A stretch of DNA of 64,000 nucleotides from Staphylococcus lugdunensis (GTDB lineage Bacteria > Bacillota > Bacilli > Staphylococcales > Staphylococcaceae): assembly GCF_002901705.1 (NCBI RefSeq), contig NZ_PPPV01000016.1, positions 148,722 through 212,721 of the forward strand, in the 5' to 3' direction. Shown piece by piece: positions 40,076-49,608 of this stretch. The translations under genes and the position numbers were made by a program. Numbering within the stretch: position 1 is the stretch's first letter; every line of letters begins with the position of its first letter. Below the pieces are notes generated by a model. It searched no databases. It had not been told where the DNA came from and saw only the letters and a program-made list of their open reading frames with translations.

Positions 40076-40422
40076 ACAAAATACGACTAGGACATAGAGA
40101 AATTTTTGTTTTATTACTGTATCCAAATAAAGCAATTTGATACCCATTAAATCGTTTCTAAAATCATTTAAAAATAGTATCATTTGGACTATATTTGACA
40201 TAACATTTGCTATTTCTTGCATTTCTTTAATAATATAATTTGTTCTATTTATCGCTTTAATTCTAGGAATTATGGTAGTCACTAAAAAAAGAGACTAGAA
40301 AAATTATCGAATACACGACAAAAGGAAACTCATCTTTGAGTTTCCTTTTGTTGGCATAGCAACCTTTATAGATAATGCTTTTTTAAAAAAAAAGATTTCT
40401 TAAAACAATAACATTCATCACA
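40076..40422. other. Intergenic region with one terminator
   Basis: Apart from the hairpin at 40314 (ACAAAAGGAAACTCA / TGAGTTTCCTTTTGT), which ends the reductase gene, I see no gene. A short stretch near 40085 (CTAGGACATAGAGAAA) resembles the start of the dispersed repeat. Confidence 0.5.
40314..40353. terminator. Terminator
   Basis: ACAAAAGGAAACTCA pairs perfectly with TGAGTTTCCTTTTGT. Confidence 0.85.
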
Positions 40423-40617
40423 TTACTTATTCTTATAAAGTTTAAATGCACCATAAATAGAAGTATTGACAATTACAGGTAATAAGCAATACAAAAAAAT
40501 AATAAATAAATTCCCTTCGGCTTTCCAAATGAAAAAGAATAAAATCATCAAAAAAATACTAATAAACAACCCTAAAATTGGTAAGCTTTTTATATATTTT
40601 TCTAAATTTTCATTCAT
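40423..40617 (-). CDS. Small two-helix membrane protein, unknown
   Basis: 64 residues; ATG preceded by AAGGAG at good spacing. Two hydrophobic helices (about 12-31 and 37-56) and a short charged tail. No homologue recognised. It lies alone between a terminator and an empty AT-rich region. Confidence 0.6.
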   Translation of the reverse strand: MNENLEKYIKSLPILGLFISIFLMILFFFIWKAEGNLFIIFLYCLLPVIVNTSIYGAFKLYKNK

Positions 40618-40982
40618 CGGAAACTCCTTATATCTTGCAACATTATATTAATAATATTATTCATGTACTTTTAATGAGCATATAACACTTTTATATAGTT
40701 TTCAAATATTAACTCAGCCAAAAATAATACCTTAATTAAATTAAGTAAAAAGATAAACTGAAAAAAGTCTTAAAAAATAAATCTAGACAATAAAAATCAA
40801 AACTTAAATATACAACTACTTACTCAAATAGAAAAAGCACAAAGATGATTTAAAATAAAAAATCGTCTTTGGGCTATTATTTTGACATTTATGCCATGGA
40901 CTTTCTTAACTATTATATTGTCAGTAGTTGAGTAGTCTGGCATACGAATTTAAAATGCATTCCGGTTCCCCTTGCTGTTGTA
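40618..40982. other. Intergenic region with terminator and degenerate repeat
   Basis: Contains a hairpin at 40838-40878 (GCACAAAGATGATTT / AAATCGTCTTTGGGC) and, at about 40905-40978, a decayed copy of the dispersed repeat (TTGTCAGTAGTTGAGTAGTC, CATTCCGGTTCC). No gene seen. Confidence 0.6.
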
Positions 40983-41384
40983 TCAATAAACCTTATACAT
41001 GCCACCAGACTTCGGTTCAGTTGAAGTAAAACCAAATTGCGCATACAATTGGTCTGCCGGATAATCAGCAATTAAACTAACATAAGTACCTTGTTCAGCA
41101 ATACGATCTATATAAGACATAATTTCTTGTAAAATACATTTACCAAAGCCTTGCCCTTGGTATAAAGGTCGCACTGCAATATCAACTATTTGCAATGCAG
41201 TGCCACCATCACCAATCACACGTCCCATGCCGACAAGCGTCGCTTCATCATACAATGTTACATTAAAACAAGCATGAGGTAATCCTTTTTGAGCTGCAGC
41301 TTCAGATTTTGGGCTCATTCCCGCCTCGACACGTAGTGCGCAATAGTCTTGTACTGATGGAGATTCATAACTTACTCTAACCAT
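40983..41384 (-). CDS. GNAT acetyltransferase, probable operon partner of iruO
   Basis: 133 residues; ATG after AAAGGGTGG. The acetyl-CoA loop VRPLYQGQGFGKCIL near 72-86 follows IVDIAV. A short single-domain acyltransferase with unknown substrate. It starts 20 nt after iruO ends on the same strand, so it shares the iruO transcript and probably its Fur control. Confidence 0.85.
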   Translation of the reverse strand: MVRVSYESPSVQDYCALRVEAGMSPKSEAAAQKGLPHACFNVTLYDEATLVGMGRVIGDGGTALQIVDIAVRPLYQGQGFGKCILQEIMSYIDRIAEQGTYVSLIADYPADQLYAQFGFTSTEPKSGGMYKVY

Positions 41385-41403
41385 GGTTCCACCCTTTTCC
41401 TAA

Positions 41404-42456
<1,053 letters not shown>

Positions 42457-42478
42457 TTAAAACATGATATCCTTTAAT

Positions 42479-42493
42479 TGATAAACATTATCA
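42479..42493. promoter_or_regulatory. Fur-box-like site upstream of iruO
   Basis: TGATAAACATTATCA matches the 7-1-7 consensus with one mismatch, 44 nt before the start. Confidence 0.75.
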
Positions 42494-42586
42494 TTATATG
42501 AGGACAATTATACTACAGTTAGAAAACATGTTGAAAAGAAAGCGCTTAAGTTTCTGGACAAATGTATTGGCGGCTATATAAGCGTA

Positions 42587-42738
42587 GCATCTGGGGCATC
42601 ATTATGTTTTAAGCTCTGAACTCTATGTTGGCAGTAGCTGGCTGGATTGAAAATGCGCTTATACCAAGCTTTTTTCAATCCTAGTCAACCTTGCCAGGGC
42701 GGAACTACGAATTCATAATGAATGCTGTCCCGCGCCTT
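42587..42738. repeat. Dispersed palindromic repeat, copy 3
   Basis: Same orientation as the copy at 15506: GGCAGTAGCTGGCTGGATTG, TTTTTTCAATCCTAGTCAAC, GAATTCATAATGAATG and a CCCGCGCC end. Its right end abuts the next gene's stop. Confidence 0.85.
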
Positions 42739-42747
42739 ACAATGTCT

Positions 42748-43152
42748 TTAAATATGCCCTTGTTTATCAACAGTTTTAATAAATGCGATAATGCCTTCAT
42801 ATATTCCAATCACACCTGGTATTCCAGTCCAACAAAATAATAAATATAAAACCGCCTTACCATTTTGCTTTCTATAAAATCGATGTGCCCCAAAACTACC
42901 TAAGAAAAATGCTAGTGCTGCATAAACATATTTGTTCACAATCATCTCTTCTCCTTTAACCAAAAAGTTTAAAGAAACGTTGAAAAGTTTAGTCATTTCC
43001 ACTAAAGAATGTATATCTGGTAAATTTACTTCTCTTTCCCAATTTGAAATAGAATGACGAGAAACATTAAGGTATTCTGCTAATTTCTCTTGAGACATCC
43101 TTTTAGACTTCCTTAATATTCTAATTCGTTCTCCTACATGACTAAATTTCAA
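42748..43152 (-). CDS. XRE helix-turn-helix fused to TM2 membrane domain
   Basis: 134 residues with a TTG start after AAAGGAG. Residues 8-62 are a complete XRE domain (EKLAEYLNVSRHSISNWERE). Residues 72-134 form a TM2 domain: two helices with the signature FFLGSFGAHRFYRKQNGKAV and a Gly/Pro turn. The protein would be a membrane-tethered DNA-binding regulator. Its neighbours include another XRE protein with a membrane tail. Target unknown. Confidence 0.85.
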   Translation of the reverse strand: MKFSHVGERIRILRKSKRMSQEKLAEYLNVSRHSISNWEREVNLPDIHSLVEMTKLFNVSLNFLVKGEEMIVNKYVYAALAFFLGSFGAHRFYRKQNGKAVLYLLFCWTGIPGVIGIYEGIIAFIKTVDKQGHI

Positions 43153-43297
43153 ATCAATCCGCTCCTTTACGCACTCATCATAGGGCTAAATTATATTTTA
43201 CTCTAGCGAAAATTATGAACAAATCACATTTTTCTGCTTAAATATTTAAGAAATAGATAATTATCCACTTCAAGACTACCCGCATTAACAAGAATGA

Positions 43298-44122
43298 CTA
43301 ATATTTAATTGCTTTCTTTTTTAAAATCAAAAAGATTGCCATTAAAAATATTAACATTGAAATCACTGACGCACTATTACCATAGGCACCACCCGTTATC
43401 CAGATGTTTTTAGTTTCTACAATATATTGAACAATACCGTATTGCTCATTATTTGTTGAAATATGACACAAATCTGATAAGTTCCAGCAAATATGCAGAC
43501 AGGCACTCGCCCAAATTGATTGATACTTATAAGCAATTAGGCCGTAAAGCATACCAGCAATCGTGCCACTTGTTAAAAGTAATATTAGACTTACCCCAGA
43601 CATCCCGCCATTAAATAAATGTACCACTGCGAATAATACAGAGGAAATCATGATTGCAGTGGTAATATTTGTTTGCTTTTCAATATAGCCCATGAGTAAA
43701 CCTCTAACTAATATTTCCTCGGCAATCGGACTGAAAATACCCCCAAGAAAGACAATTTCAAACAGCATATTACAATAGTCAATTGGATTAGCTATTCTTG
43801 TAACAACAAAACTTCCTGGGATAAATATGATGCATATAAGAATCACTATAACAGGGATACTTAAACCTATGACTATAACATCGAGTGATAACTTAAATCT
43901 GGTCAATCGATAATCCCTGAGTTCTTGTTTCAAACCTTTCTGAATGAACCATTTGATAAGTAAAAATGTGATAACAGCATATGTGAGTCCATGGAGTATT
44001 GTTTCAACCGACTTTAAGTCTAGCAAATGCCATAGAATTGCAACGTTTTGTGCCACAACTGTAATCACAAAAGTAAGTATAATAATTCCAAATATTTTTG
44101 CTGACTTTATTAAAATATTCAT
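43298..44122 (-). CDS. CPBP-family intramembrane metalloprotease homologue
   Basis: 274 residues from ATG at 44122 (AGGAGGAAA upstream). Eight predicted helices. All three family motifs are present: AEEILVRG (EExxxR), FAVVH (FxxxH) and the HICWN (HxxxN) box, so it should be catalytic, unlike LyrA. It lies 37 bp after an XRE regulator on the same strand. Roles of CPBP proteins include prenyl-protein processing, bacteriocin immunity and peptide maturation; not resolvable here. Confidence 0.87.
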   Translation of the reverse strand: MNILIKSAKIFGIIILTFVITVVAQNVAILWHLLDLKSVETILHGLTYAVITFLLIKWFIQKGLKQELRDYRLTRFKLSLDVIVIGLSIPVIVILICIIFIPGSFVVTRIANPIDYCNMLFEIVFLGGIFSPIAEEILVRGLLMGYIEKQTNITTAIMISSVLFAVVHLFNGGMSGVSLILLLTSGTIAGMLYGLIAYKYQSIWASACLHICWNLSDLCHISTNNEQYGIVQYIVETKNIWITGGAYGNSASVISMLIFLMAIFLILKKKAIKY

Positions 44123-44159
44123 GTGTTTCCTCCTAAATTTGTGTAGGAAACCTAAATGA

Positions 44160-44498
44160 TTAACCTGCGAATATTTGAGATAAAGTACCACAAACTATAA
44201 CAACGATAGCTAAGACAAACCACCATTTCTGTGACAAGAAGTCCCAAAAATTTAAATGATCCGTACCCGTCTCATTTAACTCCTTAGTGAAATTACTCAT
44301 ATTTTCTCCAGTAAGTAATTCATCTGTCGTAATATTAAACATTTGTGCCAAATTAACAATCATTTGCGCATTAGGTTCAATTGAGCCCTGTTCCCATTTA
44401 GAAACCGTTTGTCTCGTTGTATGTAATTCAGCAGCAAGTTGATCTTGGGTTAAACCTTGCTCTTTTCGATACTTCTTAATTTGTTCCGCAAGTTTCAT
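44160..44498 (-). CDS. XRE regulator with C-terminal membrane helix
   Basis: 112 residues from ATG at 44498 with GAGGTGA 8 nt upstream. XRE domain at 4-60 (DQLAAELHTTRQTVSKWEQG) and a single membrane helix at about 90-110 after a linker. First gene of an operon with the CPBP protein. Membrane-tethered XRE proteins of this shape commonly control their adjacent membrane partner; inference. Confidence 0.85.
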   Translation of the reverse strand: MKLAEQIKKYRKEQGLTQDQLAAELHTTRQTVSKWEQGSIEPNAQMIVNLAQMFNITTDELLTGENMSNFTKELNETGTDHLNFWDFLSQKWWFVLAIVVIVCGTLSQIFAG

Positions 44499-44733
44499 AT
44501 GATTGGTCACCTCTCTTTAAACTTAGCAAGTTTATCTGTAATTATCTGTATTCAAATTGACGCATTCGCGCACCAATTCATTACATTCTGTCTCCAAAAT
44601 TTAGCATATCATGTTATCAGTACATCTTTATGTTGTTTTGATTGAACTTATATAAGTGTTGCACTTTAATAAAAATAAATATTCTAATATAAATTAATAC
44701 TCAAATCAATTTTATATGCCACTTTTCATGAAG

Positions 44734-45072
44734 TTAAAACTGATTATATTTCGAATTACTATTTTTACTTTTGTCTACTGGATATTTTTCTGCGTTTTTC
44801 TTTAATTTCTTTTGAATAATATCATTAATATCAAAATCCAAATTATCCGCAAGCATGTAGCTATAAATTAAAACGTCTGCCAGTTCTTCTGCTAATCTTT
44901 CTTGTTTTGTAACTACGACTTCTTCAGGTGTTTTCCACTGGAACAATTCTAGTAATTCAGCTGCTTCCAAACTTATTGAAAGAGATAAATCTTTTTCATT
45001 ATGAAACTGTCTCCAATTACGCTCATCCCTAAACTTATTAATTTTCTTTAAAATTTCTTTTGTGTCGCTCAT
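44734..45072 (-). CDS. MazG-like nucleotide pyrophosphohydrolase
   Basis: 112 residues from ATG at 45072 with AAAGGTGA upstream, inside the 3' end of the previous gene (35-nt overlap). The all-alpha NTP-PPase signature is complete: SLEAAELLELFQW (Glu36, Glu39), RLAEELADVLIYSY (Glu62/63, Asp66) and the KYPVDKSK end, as in dCTP pyrophosphatases of the RS21-C6/MazG type. It would cleave a (d)NTP to the monophosphate and pyrophosphate. Coupling to the nuclease-helicase upstream suggests a nucleotide-based defence or repair role. Confidence 0.9.
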   Translation of the reverse strand: MSDTKEILKKINKFRDERNWRQFHNEKDLSLSISLEAAELLELFQWKTPEEVVVTKQERLAEELADVLIYSYMLADNLDFDINDIIQKKLKKNAEKYPVDKSKNSNSKYNQF

Positions 45073-46795
45073 TATTATCACCTTTTTCTGCTTTTTTTAA
45101 TACTTCTCTTAATTGTTTATCTACTGCATAAATATATAGTCCATTCACACCACGAGTTAATAATACATTAAGCTCATTTTTTAATAGCATTTCAGAAAAA
45201 TATTGTTTTGAACCATCTGTCAAAGTTCTTTTCTGTGTAACTTTTTTATTTGCACTACTTTCTTTATCAAATACTATTTTACCATCTCTGTATTTAACAG
45301 ATGGACCAATAATCACACCTGCAAAATTCAAATCAAGCCCTTGTATTGTAAAGGTTGAACCAATTTCATTAATAGTTTGAGTTTGTTCAACCCAAGGTAA
45401 TTTAGATTGATTTCTAGTTGGTTTTATTTGATAATTCCATGGCATAGACCAGCCATCTATTTCTACTCTCCAGTAATCTTTATTTTCAGGAGGATTATTA
45501 TTATATTTCCAATCAAATGTAGCAAGCATTCTTGAAATGCCACTTTCTGTTTTATTAGCCTTATTCCTTATTGCATTTTCTAATTCTATGGGTGTATCAA
45601 ATATTTTAATGTCATATCCCTTGCTATCATATGGTATATTATTAACTGTTTGATTATCTACTATATTTCTAATCCAATTTACTGTTTCTTGGTCACTATT
45701 AATACGCATTTGATTTCTCAAAGTAATATGATTGTTTTTATCTTTAGCACGATTAAAGTAGTGATTTATCTTGTCTTCTTCCCATATTTGTTCAGTAGTA
45801 AGAACTTGTTTTAAGTCAAAAACTATAACGACAACTCTAGCTCTATCCAATAAATCATTTAAATGATTTTTACCTTGATAACTTTGTTTACCTTGTGTCA
45901 ATAATAAATGCGCTTCATCAACGATAACAACATCTACTTTTTCTTCTGTAGTATGTCTATTGATAAACCTAGTTGGTTTTCCAATTATGCTATTATTTTT
46001 ACTATTTATACCTAATTTAGTAGCTATTTGCTCATAAATAGTAACATGTTCGTTTTGGTTAACTAATAAATGTATATCTAACTTTTTATTTAAATCTAAA
46101 TTATATTTTCCTAACTCATATAATAATGTACTCATTAATACTGTTTTTCCAGATCCCGCTTCTCCTTCAACGATGATTAATTGCCCATCTTCTTCTAATA
46201 AGATAGCTTCTTTTATTTTAGTGAGTATTTCTTCTTTTGCATTGGTCTGTTCTTGAGTCAACTTATGGAATGGAGATGCTTTGAATATTGCTGAGTCTTT
46301 TATAATACTTTCTAATGGAAATAACTCGTTGTTCTTTTTATTTAATGATTGCCAAATATCTGAAAAAATCTCATCTAACTTTTCAGAAGTATAGTACTCA
46401 TTTTGTTGATTTGTTCGACTATTATGTACTTTAGAAATGTTATCCACACTTAACAAATATTGCATTAGTCTATTCTCAATATCCAAAGTTAACGATTTAT
46501 TGAATAACTCGTGTCCAATGATATACATTGTTGATTTGTTTGATTCAGAAAATTTTTCCCAAAATGGTTTCACTTTAATATCGGTATTTAAATGCTGTCT
46601 TGTTCTATTTCTGATATCTGCTGTTTCACCAACATATACTTCAAATTCATTTCTTGTTTTTTTATCATTTATTATGTATACAGTTGGATATCTTAATAAA
46701 AATTTCCCATCTTTAGACGTTTCCCAATATCGAACTGAATTATTAAGCTTTTCCATTGAATATGGAATGTTCTCTATTTTTAACAAATTTCCCAC
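45038..46795 (-). CDS. GIY-YIG nuclease fused to Schlafen group-3-like (DUF2075) SF1 helicase
   Basis: 585 residues with a GTG start after AGGTGAT. The N-terminal GIY-YIG domain (about 36-115) shows TVYII, VYVGETADIRNRT with conserved arginines, and a candidate catalytic Glu107 in DIENRL. The helicase has Walker A GEAGSGKT (211-218), Walker B VVIVDEAH (289-296), a glutamine-arginine motif LRNQMR near 359, STFTIQGLDLNFAGVIIG near 480 and motif VI LLTRGVNGLYIY (545-556). DUF2075 is now called the Schlafen group-3 helicase domain. All motifs are intact, so it should be active. It forms a two-gene operon with the MazG-like enzyme. Confidence 0.9.
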   Translation of the reverse strand: MGNLLKIENIPYSMEKLNNSVRYWETSKDGKFLLRYPTVYIINDKKTRNEFEVYVGETADIRNRTRQHLNTDIKVKPFWEKFSESNKSTMYIIGHELFNKSLTLDIENRLMQYLLSVDNISKVHNSRTNQQNEYYTSEKLDEIFSDIWQSLNKKNNELFPLESIIKDSAIFKASPFHKLTQEQTNAKEEILTKIKEAILLEEDGQLIIVEGEAGSGKTVLMSTLLYELGKYNLDLNKKLDIHLLVNQNEHVTIYEQIATKLGINSKNNSIIGKPTRFINRHTTEEKVDVVIVDEAHLLLTQGKQSYQGKNHLNDLLDRARVVVIVFDLKQVLTTEQIWEEDKINHYFNRAKDKNNHITLRNQMRINSDQETVNWIRNIVDNQTVNNIPYDSKGYDIKIFDTPIELENAIRNKANKTESGISRMLATFDWKYNNNPPENKDYWRVEIDGWSMPWNYQIKPTRNQSKLPWVEQTQTINEIGSTFTIQGLDLNFAGVIIGPSVKYRDGKIVFDKESSANKKVTQKRTLTDGSKQYFSEMLLKNELNVLLTRGVNGLYIYAVDKQLREVLKKAEKGDNNERHKRNFKEN

Positions 46796-47217
46796 AATAT
46801 CACCTATCTCATTTATCAGTAATGTTATATTTTCTTATAAATTTAAAGAAATATCTCCCTCTTTTCTAAATTTTAATTATAAATTGAAAATATATCCAGT
46901 TATGTTATATAAAATAACTGTTTTTAATAAATCTGTAACCATCTTATAAAACCCACAACTATGATATATAGTTAGCTCAATTAAAGATTATATTTATTAT
47001 AGTTATACTAACTTTCCACTTTATTACCTAAGTTTTGATAAATTCTACTGTGCCTAATCCAACATTCCAAATAATAAATATACTTTTAATTTATAAACAC
47101 ATTAAAAATTGTAAAAAACCCAATCACTACCTCAAATAGTGATTGGGTTTTTTAGGTTATACTAAGATATTTAAATTACATATACAGCATTATCGGCTTT
47201 ATAAATCATCAAAAATT
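46796..47217. other. Intergenic region holding promoter and terminator
   Basis: Contains the helicase operon promoter region on its left and a terminator at 47112 on its right. No ORF with a ribosome binding site is seen. Confidence 0.55.
47112..47152 (-). terminator. Terminator after excalibur gene
   Basis: AAAACCCAATCACTA and TAGTGATTGGGTTTT pair, with T-runs on both strands. Confidence 0.88.
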
Positions 47218-47889
47218 TTATTTAATCTCACAAGCATAACCATCACTATCTCTATCTAGTTTACTTGAATATGCAGCATGCCCTTTAGGAACGCCTCCTG
47301 GATAGTCTTGTCTTAAAGCTGCACAATTAGAATAACTGTGTGGCACTTGTTGTGCAGCATTATTCTGATTAACTGAAGTAGATGCAGTATTTTGATTTGT
47401 ATCAGAATTATTTAAATTTTTGTCAGAATGATCTACATTTTTATCATTAAAATTACTATGTTCTTTGTTTTCTTCTTTATTTGTAACTTCAGCTTTTTGA
47501 GTATTGTAATCATAATTGTCATTACTATTTTTCTTCGATACTTCATCATCCGTTTTTTTCTCGTTCACTGAACTTTTATTTGTTACATCGTTAGAATTGT
47601 CTTCTTTCTCTTCAGTTTTTTCTTCTTTTGATGATGATTTTTCATCAGTATTTTTATTTGATTTTTCAACAATAGCTGTCTTATTGGACTCATTTTTTTG
47701 ATTAGATTCTTGATTGTTTCCCATATTTGCTATAACTATTATTGCAAAAAATACTGACACCACAACTTTTACCCAAGTCTTCCAATTCGTGAATTTCCAC
47801 ATTAAAAATAAGCCAATAGGAAAAACGAAGACTAAACATAAAAGTGTAAACCAATTCGACTTATACCATTTTTTTGTGTTTTCTCCCAT
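47218..47889 (-). CDS. Membrane-anchored excalibur-domain protein
   Basis: 223 residues; ATG after GAAGGAGA. Two N-terminal membrane helices (about 12-30 and 37-55), a long Asn/Lys/Glu/Ser-rich spacer (56-180) and a C-terminal excalibur domain (about 186-223) with paired cysteines and the calcium-binding loop DRDSDGYACE. The domain is usually extracellular in nucleases and surface proteins of Firmicutes; here there is no nuclease part. Function unknown. Confidence 0.85.
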   Translation of the reverse strand: MGENTKKWYKSNWFTLLCLVFVFPIGLFLMWKFTNWKTWVKVVVSVFFAIIVIANMGNNQESNQKNESNKTAIVEKSNKNTDEKSSSKEEKTEEKEDNSNDVTNKSSVNEKKTDDEVSKKNSNDNYDYNTQKAEVTNKEENKEHSNFNDKNVDHSDKNLNNSDTNQNTASTSVNQNNAAQQVPHSYSNCAALRQDYPGGVPKGHAAYSSKLDRDSDGYACEIK

Positions 47890-47904
47890 TACACATATCT
47901 CCTT

Positions 47905-48081
47905 CTATTTTATATACAAATTATATATTTTATACAGTATACTATATATGATTTTCTGAATTTTTAGAAGTCGATTTTGGACAATAATAATAAAATACCA
48001 ATTTGGCTTTAAAATTTTAGACTTCTCTAACTTATAAAATATAAGACTCTCTTCTTTCAAATATATAATACTGCCTATCAC
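47905..48081 (-). pseudogene. DUF4176-like stub overlapping the DUF443 stop
   Basis: A GTG overlapping the upstream TGA starts VIGSIIYLKEES, which resembles the first residues of DUF4176 proteins, then becomes an AT-rich unrelated tail that ends at the next gene's ribosome binding site. It looks like a truncated gene. Confidence 0.45.
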
Positions 48082-48744
48082 TTCGAATTCATTCTACCTA
48101 ACTTACCGTCAATTTTAGTTTGAGCATATAAAAGTACGTTCTGAAAAAGGATAAACATTAAAGTCATTATAATTCCAACGACAAATATCATATTCGTATG
48201 TTTCAATGTTAATAACCCAGCTAAACTTATGATAAATAAAAAGAGAAAAACAATGTAAAAAGAGATATTTTGAACGATATATTTTACACTTGGCAAAATA
48301 TATGCATATGCTTGTATTTGAGTTAATCTTATCTTGAGTTTATTCTTTTTATTTTTATCAATCATGGATTTAAATGCTAACATAGGTAATATAGTTAATA
48401 TTAATAGTATTACATTTATGTATATATTCGTTGTGAAATCTAGATAATCAGTAATAGACTTAGTTGTAATAGCGATTAAAATACTCAGACCTGAGGCAAA
48501 AGTTGTTAGAGCCTTTCTTTTATCGTTTTTCTCTTTTGAACTAGAAATAGTTAAAATTTGTTTAAGCTCTGCTTCTTTGACTTCTATCAATGGATTTCTT
48601 GTTACATAATTTAATAATGGAAAAATATAAGTTAATTTATTCCGATTTAAATCAATAATATAATGCGAACCCTTATAGTGTATTAATTTATATTTACTAT
48701 TCTTTTCAATAATTTCTATTGTTATCGTATTGATGATTTTCCAT
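48078..48744 (-). pseudogene. DUF443 membrane protein, frameshifted at its 5' end
   Basis: The main frame encodes SKYKLIHYKGSHYIIDLNRN, then KLTYIFPLLNY and five membrane helices to residue ~221, clearly homologous to the intact DUF443 gene at 57418. The longest frame from an ATG (48590) starts only after this conserved N-terminus. The natural ATG at 48744 (ATGGAAAATC) is out of frame by one; removing one A of the run restores MEIINTITIEIIEKNSKY. Either a decayed gene or a homopolymer error. Ribosome binding site weak. Confidence 0.75.
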
Positions 48745-48907
48745 TACTTTAACTTAATTTTATAATTTTTTGGACTGCTTTTTATCCATCATTCAAAAAC
48801 TTTAATGAACTTTTCACTATATTATAACATTATATTCAATATGAATTTCTCCACACTCTATTATTATAATTTACTTATCGAAAATAAGTGTTCACTTATA
48901 CACTAAT

Positions 48908-48942
48908 CCCCTCACTTATTACGTAGTGAGGGGATTTTTTGG
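48908..48942 (+). terminator. Terminator hairpin on the plus strand
   Basis: AATCCCCTCACTTA and TACGTAGTGAGGGGATTTTTT pair. No intact plus-strand gene precedes it. Confidence 0.75.
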
Positions 48943-48969
48943 TATGGCTTTTGCGCCTATTACCTTTAT

Positions 48970-49030
48970 TATTATTCTTTTGAATGATTTTATATCTAGG
49001 ATTTTTATATATTGTATATACATTTTCCAT
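48970..49030 (-). pseudogene. Orphan 5' fragment of a DUF443 gene
   Basis: The 90 bp from about 48970 to 49061 nearly duplicate 52530-52620, the upstream region and first 17 codons (MENVYTIYKNPRYKIIQ) of the intact DUF443 gene. The coding similarity then ends abruptly at a terminator. A recombination or deletion scar. Confidence 0.75.
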
Positions 49031-49061
49031 TTATTTTTATCAACTCCATACACCTCTTTTG

Positions 49062-49565
49062 TCACTCAAAAAAAGCGCTTGAATACTGAATTACTCCAGA
49101 AGCTTCATCTAAAGCATTTTTCTTTAATTCTATCGCCATCAATAATTCATCTGGTACATCAAACGGTGCTTGAATGCCCCAATTAGAAGCTTGTTTAAAT
49201 CCGAATTTAGGATAGTATTCTGCATGTCCCATTACTATAACTGACCCGAAATTAAGTTTCTTTGCTATTTCTAAAGATTTTTGTATTAAACTTCGTCCTA
49301 CACCTTTGTTTTGATAATCGGGCAATACAGAAACTGGTGCTAAAGCTAATGATTCTGTATTTTTCTCATCATTAACAATAACAATCTTAGTTAATAATAT
49401 ATGACCAATCATTTTGTTTTTATCTACAGCAACTAATGATAAATCTGGAACAAACGCATCGGAATTTCTCAAATTCGCAACTAATCTATGTTCACTCTGA
49501 TCACTATATGATTCATTAGCAAATGCGTTTTTCACAACTTCCTCTGTTCTAATCGTAAAATCCAT
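49062..49565 (-). CDS. GNAT acetyltransferase (YhbS-like)
   Basis: 167 residues; ATG after AAGGTGAG. The motif VLPDYQNKGVGRSLIQKSL near 85-103 is the acetyl-CoA loop, followed by GHAEYYPKFGFKQAS typical of YhbS-type GNATs. Substrate unknown. It neighbours a LysR/MFS pair but is a separate unit. Confidence 0.87.
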   Translation of the reverse strand: MDFTIRTEEVVKNAFANESYSDQSEHRLVANLRNSDAFVPDLSLVAVDKNKMIGHILLTKIVIVNDEKNTESLALAPVSVLPDYQNKGVGRSLIQKSLEIAKKLNFGSVIVMGHAEYYPKFGFKQASNWGIQAPFDVPDELLMAIELKKNALDEASGVIQYSSAFFE

Positions 49566-49608
49566 GTTCTCACCTTATCTTATTATATAAGTTAAATATG
49601 CCTTCTAA

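Noticed and set aside
42538..42552. GAAAGCGCTTAA as a cre site for iruO
   Set aside because: Too many mismatches to the cre consensus, and it lies upstream of the Fur-like site with no supporting metabolic link.
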